The notes under the pieces are model-generated. The model worked only from the letters and a program-made list of their open reading frames with translations, searched no databases and had not been told where the DNA came from. Source: an uncultured Clostridia bacterium (GTDB lineage: Bacteria; Bacillota; Clostridia; Oscillospirales; Ruminococcaceae). Taken from it: a stretch of 64,000 nt of DNA. The DNA is taken from assembly GCA_947629335.1 (NCBI GenBank), contig CANRDI010000001.1, positions 310,001 to 374,000 on the forward strand. The letters are read 5' to 3'. This document shows, one piece after another, positions 43,660-50,967 of this stretch. How positions within the stretch are numbered: position 1 is the first letter of the stretch; each line of letters opens with the position of its first letter. Both the position numbers and the translations under genes were made by a program.

Positions 43660-45132
43660 ATGAACACTTCTATTTATGCCGATATTGCACGCCGCACGGG
43701 AGGAAATATCTATCTCGGCATTGTCGGACCTGTGCGTTCGGGAAAATCCACCTTTATAAGCAGATTTATGAACAAGCTCGTTATCCCGAACATAAGCGAC
43801 GAATATGCCGCAAAACGCGCCGCAGACGAACTTCCGCAAAGCTCCGCAGGAAAAACTATCATGACGACCGAGCCGAAATTTGTTCCAGAAGAAGCCGCTG
43901 CTGTATCTATAGGCGACGTAAAAATGAACGTAAGACTTATCGACTGTGTGGGATATATTGTTCCGTCGGCGGTCGGATATATTGAAAACAATGCTCCGAG
44001 GATGGTAATGACCTCATGGTTTGACGAGGAGATACCGTTTAATATGGCGGCGGAGATAGGCACGAGAAAAGTAATAAATGACCATTCAACTATCGGCGTT
44101 GTAGTAACGACCGACGGCACTATCGCCGACATTCCGAGAAAAGAATACGAAGAAGCCGAAGAAAAGATAATCGCCGAGCTCAATGAAATAAACAAGCCAT
44201 TTGTGATACTTCTGAACTCACGCGAGCCGAATAGTTCCGAAACCAAAAAACTTGCAGAAGAAATGTCGGAAAAATACGGCGAAAGGGTCATCGCTGTAAG
44301 CTGTTCGGAAATGGACGAAGAAGATATTGCGGAAATATTGGGCGAGGTTCTTCTGAAATTCCCCGTTAAGGAAGTAAAAATAAAACTTCCGTGGTGGGTG
44401 ATGTCGCTGAAAAAAGACCACAAGCTGAAAAAAGATGTTATCGAGGCAATAAAAACGGCTTGCGCCGAGATAACTGACGTAAGCAAAATAAAAAATGCAG
44501 GCGAAAAAATTTCCGAATGTGAATACATAAAACGAGCCGAGGCGTCTTCTCCCGACCTCGGAACAGGCACGGGGATTATTGATATTTCGCTTAATGACGA
44601 ACTTTTCTATCAGATATTGGGCGAGGAAACGGGTCTCGATATCCACTGTGAGAGCGATTTAATGCCGTGTATGCTGATGCTTGCGGAGATAAAGAAAAAG
44701 TACGAACGCGTTAAGAACGCCATAGACGAGGTAGAAGCAACAGGATACGGGATAGTTTTGCCGCAAATGGAAGAGATGAAACTTGAAGAGCCTGAGATTA
44801 TAAAACAGGGCGGAAAATACGGCGTACGGCTCAAAGCGTCCGCTCCGTCTATACATATGATGAGCGCGGACATTACTACGGAGATAAATCCCATTGTCGG
44901 AAGCGAAAAACAATCCGAAGAACTTATAAACTACCTGCTTAACGATTTTGAGGAAAATCCGACAAAGATATGGGAGAGCAACATATTCGGAAAATCTCTG
45001 CATGATCTGGTGAACGAGGGACTGCACAACAAACTTAACCGTATGCCGCGCGACGCAAGAATGAAACTTCGTGAAACGATTGCAAGGATAATAAACGACG
45101 GCTGCGGAGGGCTTATCTGCATTATATTATAA
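43660..45132 (+). CDS. spoIVA: Stage IV sporulation protein A
   Basis: ATPase that polymerises on the outer forespore membrane and forms the coat basement layer. The N-terminal domain resembles TRAFAC GTPases, with Walker A GPVRSGKST (residues 24-32) and RLIDCVGYIVPSAVGY as switch/Walker B. The middle and C-terminal domains are complete. The C-terminus ends LICIIL, matching the conserved membrane-targeting end of SpoIVA. The 490-residue length is normal. It is co-directional with the SipL-like gene. Confidence 0.97.
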   Translation: MNTSIYADIARRTGGNIYLGIVGPVRSGKSTFISRFMNKLVIPNISDEYAAKRAADELPQSSAGKTIMTTEPKFVPEEAAAVSIGDVKMNVRLIDCVGYIVPSAVGYIENNAPRMVMTSWFDEEIPFNMAAEIGTRKVINDHSTIGVVVTTDGTIADIPRKEYEEAEEKIIAELNEINKPFVILLNSREPNSSETKKLAEEMSEKYGERVIAVSCSEMDEEDIAEILGEVLLKFPVKEVKIKLPWWVMSLKKDHKLKKDVIEAIKTACAEITDVSKIKNAGEKISECEYIKRAEASSPDLGTGTGIIDISLNDELFYQILGEETGLDIHCESDLMPCMLMLAEIKKKYERVKNAIDEVEATGYGIVLPQMEEMKLEEPEIIKQGGKYGVRLKASAPSIHMMSADITTEINPIVGSEKQSEELINYLLNDFEENPTKIWESNIFGKSLHDLVNEGLHNKLNRMPRDARMKLRETIARIINDGCGGLICIIL

Positions 45133-45144
45133 GAGCTAAGAACG

Positions 45145-45232
45145 CAAGGGGAAAAACCTTTTGAAAAAGGTTTTTCCCCTTGGATCTTTTTCCAAATCTT
45201 TTATGGTTTCCGCTTGCGCAGCGGATGATAAC
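45145..45232. repeat. Dispersed palindromic repeat 4 / bidirectional terminator
   Basis: Hairpin CAAGGGGAAAAACC(TTTT)/(AAAA)GGTTTTTCCCCTTG at 45145-45182, followed by GATCTTTTTCC and CTTTTATGG, then a CCGCTTGCGCAGCGG module. It lies between the convergent spoIVA and MATE genes and is suited to stop both transcripts. Confidence 0.8.
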
Positions 45233-45264
45233 CGAAAAACGTTTCGACTATCCGACCACTGCTT

Positions 45265-46665
45265 TTATCCTTTTACCTCCGATTTTTTAAGTTTCTTTCT
45301 CACCATATGCCAGATCACACAATAACACCCGACGTGTGCCAAAAATGTAATTGCCCAGCTTATGGGATAGCTTATATAAATTCCGAACGGCGTATGAAAA
45401 TTAATAATTCCGAACGGCGTTTGAAACTCCTGTACCTGAAATACTGTTGCGAGCCATAATATCCTAAGTCCGCACGCCCCTAAAAGCGAAACTATCATCG
45501 GTACTGTAGAATATCCCAATCCCCTCATCATTCCTACCATAACGTCCATCATTCCGCAGAACGCATATGTGGTGCAGATGACCTTAACACGGTTTATTCC
45601 CGCTTCTATTACTTCGGGGCTTTCGGAATAGATAGACAAAAGCTGATGTCCGAAAATATACGCTGCCCAGCCTAAAATAAGCCCCGTTACTATCACACAA
45701 CCCAGCGCGCAGAAAAGTATCCTCGGTATACGGTCATACTTTTTTGCCCCGACGTGTTGTCCGGTAAACGAGATTGCCGCCTGATAAAATGTGTTCATCG
45801 CCATATAAATAAACCCTTCGATCGACTGTGCAGCGGAGTTTCCGTCTATGACCGTATCTCCGAAAAGGTTCACCGACGACTGGATAAGTACGTTCGACAT
45901 TGAAAAGATACAGCCCTGTACCCCTGCGGGAAGTCCGACCTTTATTATCCCAATAAGAACGCGCTTTTTAATTCTGAGCTTCTTCAGATCAAGATGTATC
46001 TCCTCGCGCTCTTTTATCAGGCATAAAACCGTAAGGAATGCGGAAAGGCACTGTGAAATGACCGTCGCCAAGGCAACTCCCGCAACGTCCATTTTTAACA
46101 AAACAACAAAAATAATGTTTAGTATAACATTCAATACGCCTGCTGTCGTCAGAAAATAAAGCGGGCGCTTTGTGTCGCCGACAGCGCGGAGAATTGCCGA
46201 GCCGAAATTGTATACCATAAGCGCGGGCGTACCCAAAAAGTATATTCTCAGATACATCGACGCAAGTGGAAGCTGACCCTCTGTGGCATTCATAAGTTCA
46301 AGAATTTCCGGAGAAAATATAAATCCCACTATCGCTAAAATTACTCCGCAGATCATAGACAAAAGCATCGAGGTATGCACCGTCTCCTGCATATCCTTTT
46401 CTGAATTTGCTCCGTGAGCGCGCGCTGCAATTACGTTCACTCCGACCGCAAGCCCCACAAAAAGGTTTGTAAGCAGATTTATCAGCGAACTTGTAGACCC
46501 GACCGCGCCCATTGAATTGTCGCCCGCAAAGCGTCCTAAAACAATAACGTCCGCCGCGTTGAACAGAAGCTGTAATACTCCCGAAGCCATGAGCGGCAGC
46601 GAAAACAGCAGCATCTTCTTTAATACCGAGCCGCTGCACATATCAATTTCATATTTTTTTGCCAA
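45265..46665 (-). CDS. MATE-family efflux transporter
   Basis: Multidrug and toxic compound extrusion protein with twelve predicted TM helices, probably cation-driven. The N-lobe (LPLMASGVLQLLFNAADVIVLGRF) and C-lobe (GLPAGVQGCIFSMSNVLIQSSVN) show the MATE repeat pattern. The frame is open to 46737, but GGAGG eight bases before TTG at 46665 gives a start at MAKKYEIDMCSGS and 466 residues, the usual length. Substrate cannot be predicted. Confidence 0.92.
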   Translation of the reverse strand: MAKKYEIDMCSGSVLKKMLLFSLPLMASGVLQLLFNAADVIVLGRFAGDNSMGAVGSTSSLINLLTNLFVGLAVGVNVIAARAHGANSEKDMQETVHTSMLLSMICGVILAIVGFIFSPEILELMNATEGQLPLASMYLRIYFLGTPALMVYNFGSAILRAVGDTKRPLYFLTTAGVLNVILNIIFVVLLKMDVAGVALATVISQCLSAFLTVLCLIKEREEIHLDLKKLRIKKRVLIGIIKVGLPAGVQGCIFSMSNVLIQSSVNLFGDTVIDGNSAAQSIEGFIYMAMNTFYQAAISFTGQHVGAKKYDRIPRILFCALGCVIVTGLILGWAAYIFGHQLLSIYSESPEVIEAGINRVKVICTTYAFCGMMDVMVGMMRGLGYSTVPMIVSLLGACGLRILWLATVFQVQEFQTPFGIINFHTPFGIYISYPISWAITFLAHVGCYCVIWHMVRKKLKKSEVKG

Positions 46666-46776
46666 GTTAAAAGACCTCCGAAAAACCGAAGTTGAGAAAT
46701 CGGAAAGGTCCGACCCCTCAACCTGAAGTTTACACAATGTTTTTTTGTTTTCTGTAAAAGTTGAAGCAGTTTTTTA

Positions 46777-47013
46777 TCACTCGAAGCTGTCCTCTTCGTT
46801 TCGGGCATTGAAAAGTTCGACAAGTTTCTGCATTTCTTCCTCCGTGAGGGACATACCTTTGCTCATACGGGTATGGTCGGGACTCCAGTCGCGTATATCA
46901 TATTTTGCGGGGTGTCCGTTCCAGCTCACGAGATTGAGTTCTCTCGTCCAGCCCTTTGCGTTTTCGGAAATAACTCCGAGTTCTTTTGTGATCTCATAGG
47001 TAATATCAGCCAT
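46777..47013 (-). CDS. PC4/YdbC-family single-stranded-DNA-binding protein
   Basis: A small protein of the YdbC family, structurally related to the transcription coactivator PC4 and binding single-stranded nucleic acid. The conserved run ISENAKGWTRELNLVSWNG, followed by AKYDIRDWSPDH, is diagnostic. The open frame begins at 47049, but AAAGGA before the ATG at 47013 gives 78 residues and matches the family start MADITYEI. It overlaps the phosphoesterase stop by eight bases. Confidence 0.85.
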   Translation of the reverse strand: MADITYEITKELGVISENAKGWTRELNLVSWNGHPAKYDIRDWSPDHTRMSKGMSLTEEEMQKLVELFNARNEEDSFE

Positions 47014-47749
47014 TTTCTTTTTCCTTTCTATCGCTTTTAATTTTATCATTACCTTCTTTTGGTAATTTTTTCTTTTTAATTTTCGTCATATCAGCGGGCA
47101 AAATACTGTCATAGACCGCATGATATTTCGGCGGAACGGTCTTATTCATATGCAGCTTTCCGAAATACCAGCCTTTAAATTCAGTCTTTTCGCAGATCTC
47201 GCCAAGATAAACGTTTATATGATTTTTGTCGGCGCTTCCGGTGAGAAGTCCCTGTATTGCGGCAGGCGGCTCATAAGTCACGATAAGATCGACCTTATTT
47301 TCCGCTTTTTCGAGGTTTTCAATACCGTCAGAAAGCTCTTTTTCGCTCGGAAGTTCTCTTCTCCACCAGTTTTTTCCTTCTTCAAGCTCTGCTATGTCGT
47401 CTGTCTGACCTCCTCCGAACGCAAAAACAGTTTTTTCAGCTATTTCAAATACCTGTCCGCGCAAAAGCTGTCGGAGATTTCCGCTTATAAGCCGCGTAAG
47501 TCCCCCACCCCACTCGCTTATTTCATACTTTTCGAGAAGGTCATAATTCTCATGGGAACCTTCTACGAAGAGGACGTTATATTTTAACTTTCCGATTTTT
47601 TTCAAGAGTTTTATTTCATTCGGACTTCCGTCCCAAATAAAACCGAAATCACCGCAGACGATAAGCGCGTCATTTTTTCCGAGCTTTTTGAGCTTCGGGT
47701 CTTTGAAGCGCGTAAAATCGCCGTGGATATCGCCTGTTATGTAAATCAT
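47006..47749 (-). CDS. Metallophosphoesterase (calcineurin-like)
   Basis: A 247-residue phosphoesterase. Metal motifs in order: GDIHGDF (residues 6-12), CGDFGFIWDG, EGSHENYD (in place of GNHE) and a GKLHMNK segment in place of the usual GHxH. The C-terminal 40 residues are lysine-rich and probably disordered. It is translated with the YdbC-like gene. The replacement of GNHE by GSHE and of GHxH by GKLH suggests altered metal binding. Confidence 0.82.
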   Translation of the reverse strand: MIYITGDIHGDFTRFKDPKLKKLGKNDALIVCGDFGFIWDGSPNEIKLLKKIGKLKYNVLFVEGSHENYDLLEKYEISEWGGGLTRLISGNLRQLLRGQVFEIAEKTVFAFGGGQTDDIAELEEGKNWWRRELPSEKELSDGIENLEKAENKVDLIVTYEPPAAIQGLLTGSADKNHINVYLGEICEKTEFKGWYFGKLHMNKTVPPKYHAVYDSILPADMTKIKKKKLPKEGNDKIKSDRKEKENG

Positions 47750-47779
47750 TCGAACCTCCGTAAAAGAATAGTGTTTGAA

Positions 47780-48210
47780 TTACAAAAGTTTTTTGAAAAG
47801 GGAGTTTGAGGGGAAAACTTTTTTCAAAAAAGTTTTCCCCTCAATAATCACGAGAACTAACGATAAAAGAGAAAACTTTTTAAAGAAAAATTAAGGTATA
47901 ACGCCGTTTGATAAAATAAAACGCAAGAATGCGCAGAACAACATTCAGTAAAAGAACAGCGCTTGCATTACAAAAGTTTTTTGAAAAGGGAGTTTGAGGG
48001 GAAAACTTTTTAAAGAAAATTTAATGTATAACGCCGTTTGATAAAATAAAACGCAAGAATGCGCAGAACAACATTCAGTAAAAGAACAGCGCTTGCATTA
48101 CAAAAGTTTTTTGAAAAGGGAGTTTGAGGGGAAAACTTTTTTTCAAAAAAGTTTTCCCCTCAACTATCACGCGAACTGCTGATAATGAAGAGGAAACTTT
48201 TTAAAAAGTT
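47780..48210. repeat. Dispersed palindromic repeat cluster 5 with a ~130-bp tandem duplication
   Basis: The gap 47750-48468 contains two complete hairpins with arms TTGAGGGGAAAAC (47806-47844 and 48124-48163). Between them are two copies of a 130-bp unit containing TAACGCCGTTTGATAAAAT (at about 47899 and 48029) and ACAAAAGTTTTTTGAAAAGGG. The middle hairpin copy near 48000 keeps only its left arm and joins directly to the next unit. No gene is supported. Confidence 0.85.
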
Positions 48211-48334
48211 TGATGTCATATAACAACCTTTTGCTGAATAATGCCGAATGCTCCTTTGAAAACCTTGTAACTGAGCTGTTTCCTGAAATCCGCTATGAAA
48301 TTATTACAAATTTATTACAAATTTGAGAAAGCTA

Positions 48335-48363
48335 TTTACAAGCGGTATTTTATCTTGTATAAT
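48335..48363 (+). promoter_or_regulatory. Promoter of the D-Ala-D-Ala carboxypeptidase gene
   Basis: TTTACA (48335-48340), 17 bases, TATAAT (48358-48363). A CGCTTT/AAAGCG hairpin (48392-48408) lies in the leader. Confidence 0.65.
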
Positions 48364-48468
48364 ATAATATGAGCAAAGTTATTTTTTTCGACGCTTTTTG
48401 ACAAAGCGTATTTATTCGGAAAATTATTCCCTATATATATAATATACTAAAAAAGGTGGTTTGTCTAT

Positions 48469-50031
48469 ATGTTAAAGGCAAAAAAGTTCACAATAATTTT
48501 TACATTTTTCACGATAATTTCATTATTTGGCACAACTTTTTCCCCAACAGCGGCTTTTGCGGCAGCAGACACCTCTTCTTCGGTTGTCGCGGATAAACTT
48601 TCCCCAACCAAATATAAACCCGACGAAATAACCGCCGACCTTCCCCAATATAACCTCTTCGACACCGATACCCTCTACAGCGAGGCTGCGTTTATGGTCA
48701 ATCTGGAGTCTAATGTCATTGTTTGCTCGAAAAATGCAGACGAGCGAATGATACCCGCTTCTCTTACTAAAATTATGACAGCGCTTGTGTGTCTTGAAAA
48801 TATAACAGATTTTTCTAAGATCGTAGAATGTCCGTATGCCTGCACAGACGAATTTTGGGGAAGCAATCCGAATTTCGTCGGAGCTTCTACCGCAGGATTT
48901 GTTCCAAACCAAAATAACCTTACCTATAGGGACGTTCTTTACGGACTTATGCTCCCGTCGGGCTGTGAAGCGGCAAACATAATCGCATATAACGTCGCGG
49001 GAGATATTCCGACATTTGTAAATATGATGAACGAAACTGCGCAGAAAATAGGCTGTACGAATACCCATTTTACTAATGCACACGGACTTTATGACAAGGA
49101 TAATTATACCACCGCCAAAGATCTCTATTTAATAACCCGATATGCTATGGAAACATATCCCGAATTTCTGGAAATAAGCTGTGCGGAATCATATGAAATG
49201 CCTCCGAATTCCAACAATCCCAAAGGATATACCCAGTATCATTCAAACAGAATGATGACAGCAAACAGCGAATATTACTATGAGGGTGTAAAAGGCATTA
49301 AAACAGGAAGCATAAACGAATATTTTGAATACAATAACGAGACCCAAAAATGGGAAAAGGTACAAACAAGAGGTACAAGAACACTCGTATCAATGTGTGA
49401 AAAAGACGGATATTCGTATCTGCTCGTAACGCTCGGAGCGCCTTTTTATGCAGAAGACGGAAAATCCATCCCTAAACAGCAGTATCCTTATCTCGACCAT
49501 AAGGCGCTGTATGACTGGGCATATGAGGAATTTGAATATTCAAAAGTTGTTATAAACAACGAGTTTAAACTGTCGGCAAATGTCGATCTCGGACAGGATA
49601 CCGACGAGGTAGGGCTTGTCGCAAACGGTGAATTTATCACACTTCTGCCGAAGGACGAGAACATATCAGATTCGATAGTTCAGGTAATAACTCCCGATAA
49701 GGACAAAGATATAAAAACGCTTACAGCGCCCATTGAAAAAGGAACATATGTATGCGATATCCAACTCGTTATGAACGGAGAAGTTGTTGCGATGATACCT
49801 CTTGTCACTCAGAGTTATGTCGCGGTAGACCAGAATGAGCTTTACCAAAGGAAAATAGGAGCTATACTGAAATCGAAAGTCTTTATTGCCTGTGTATGCA
49901 GCCTTGTCGCGCTTGTTATCGGGATAATTGTTATAAGAGCAGTAATTAAGCATAAAAAGAAAGACCAGCGAGCAAGACGGAAAATTGCTGTAAATTCTCA
50001 GTCAAAGCCTCCGAAAGACAGGCGCAAATGA
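48469..50031 (+). CDS. D-alanyl-D-alanine carboxypeptidase (DacA/DacF-type PBP)
   Basis: Low-molecular-weight penicillin-binding protein trimming peptidoglycan stem peptides. A signal peptide (residues ~1-32, ending AFAA) precedes the S11 peptidase domain with SLTK (98-101), SGC at the SxN position (164-166) and KTG (278-280). A C-terminal beta domain follows, then an unusual true TM helix (IACVCSLVALVIGIIVIRAV) and a basic cytoplasmic tail instead of the common amphipathic anchor. The Asn of SxN is replaced by Cys. AAGGTGG supports the ATG. It overlaps rlmH by four bases. Confidence 0.93.
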   Translation: MLKAKKFTIIFTFFTIISLFGTTFSPTAAFAAADTSSSVVADKLSPTKYKPDEITADLPQYNLFDTDTLYSEAAFMVNLESNVIVCSKNADERMIPASLTKIMTALVCLENITDFSKIVECPYACTDEFWGSNPNFVGASTAGFVPNQNNLTYRDVLYGLMLPSGCEAANIIAYNVAGDIPTFVNMMNETAQKIGCTNTHFTNAHGLYDKDNYTTAKDLYLITRYAMETYPEFLEISCAESYEMPPNSNNPKGYTQYHSNRMMTANSEYYYEGVKGIKTGSINEYFEYNNETQKWEKVQTRGTRTLVSMCEKDGYSYLLVTLGAPFYAEDGKSIPKQQYPYLDHKALYDWAYEEFEYSKVVINNEFKLSANVDLGQDTDEVGLVANGEFITLLPKDENISDSIVQVITPDKDKDIKTLTAPIEKGTYVCDIQLVMNGEVVAMIPLVTQSYVAVDQNELYQRKIGAILKSKVFIACVCSLVALVIGIIVIRAVIKHKKKDQRARRKIAVNSQSKPPKDRRK

Positions 50032-50486
50032 ATATAAATTTTATTGCAATAGGAAAACTCAAAGAAAGCTGTTTTCGAGAAGCCTGCGAAGAATATCGAA
50101 AACGGCTTTTGGCATATTCTAACGTAAGAATATATGAGCCTGAACCGGTATTTTTGCCGCAGTCTCCGAGCCAATCGCAGATAACCCAAGCGCTCGCAAA
50201 AGAAGCGGACAAGCTCAGAGAACTGTCAAAAGGCTTTAAGATCGCAATGTGTATTGAGGGAAAGGAATTTTCGAGCGAAGAGCTTTCGGAAAAAATACGG
50301 GATATTTCGGAAATGAGTTTTATTATAGGAAGCTCATACGGTCTTGACGAAAAATTCAAGCAGGAATGTGATATGAGGCTCTCTATGTCGAAAATGACCT
50401 TTCCTCATTCGCTCGCAAGGGTAATGATCTTTGAACAGGTTTACAGAGCATTGAGCATAAAAGCGAACTCTAAATATCATAAGTGA
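50028..50486 (+). CDS. rlmH: 23S rRNA (pseudouridine-1915-N3)-methyltransferase RlmH
   Basis: SPOUT methyltransferase modifying helix 69 of 23S rRNA. NINFIAIGKLKESCFREACEEY and the knot region FIIGSSYGLDE ... MTFPHSLARVMIFEQVYRA are diagnostic. The length of 152-159 is standard. The start overlaps the preceding stop (ATGA), so it is translationally coupled to the carboxypeptidase. Confidence 0.96.
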   Translation: MNINFIAIGKLKESCFREACEEYRKRLLAYSNVRIYEPEPVFLPQSPSQSQITQALAKEADKLRELSKGFKIAMCIEGKEFSSEELSEKIRDISEMSFIIGSSYGLDEKFKQECDMRLSMSKMTFPHSLARVMIFEQVYRALSIKANSKYHK

Positions 50487-50670
50487 TATTAACAGTGAAC
50501 AGTCAAACTGCTGTTTAAAACATTGACATTTTGGTTTGACAAGCTGTACAATGTTAATTGACAATTACACATAGAGGCTTTTCGGCTTCGGTTTAAAAAA
50601 TTTCGGACAGCTCCATGCAGTTTAGATATGCAAAAACTGCCGATCAAATAAAAGCTATAATAACATAATT

Positions 50671-50715
50671 AAGCGCAAGAGAAATTTTTAGCTCTCTTGC
50701 GCTTGGTTTTCTTTG
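50671..50715 (+). terminator. Intrinsic terminator in the rlmH-feo gap
   Basis: AAGCGCAAGAGA (50671-50682) and TCTCTTGCGCTT (50693-50704), a 12-bp perfect stem, followed by GGTTTTCTTT. It is the only strong structure in the 470-base gap; the rest is AT-rich and holds the next promoter. Confidence 0.8.
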
Positions 50716-50796
50716 TTGATGCGGCAGAAAAACAACATTTGTTCTTCAGGATCTGACAAACTGTCCGCAGCCATTATCTATTCTGTAACTTCTATC

Positions 50797-50825
50797 TTGA
50801 CAAAAAAGAATAATAATTGTATAAT
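50797..50825 (+). promoter_or_regulatory. Consensus promoter of the feoAB fusion gene
   Basis: TTGACA (50797-50802), 17 bases, TATAAT (50820-50825). The leader to the start codon is about 135 bases. No Fur box is convincing by eye. Confidence 0.8.
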
Positions 50826-50967
50826 AAAACTGCACGGTATATTATCGTAAAATGTCTTGTATAAAAAACAAATAACAGACTGTTGAGAAAGTTTCGGGCG
50901 CTGACGACGCAGATGGGGCTTTATCGGCAGTTCGGAAAATTGTCTGCTTCAGGAGATGACAATATAT

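Noticed and set aside
47780-48210. Possible CRISPR array
   Set aside because: Repeats are ~130 bp tandem units with long palindromes, not short repeats with unique spacers, and no cas genes are present.
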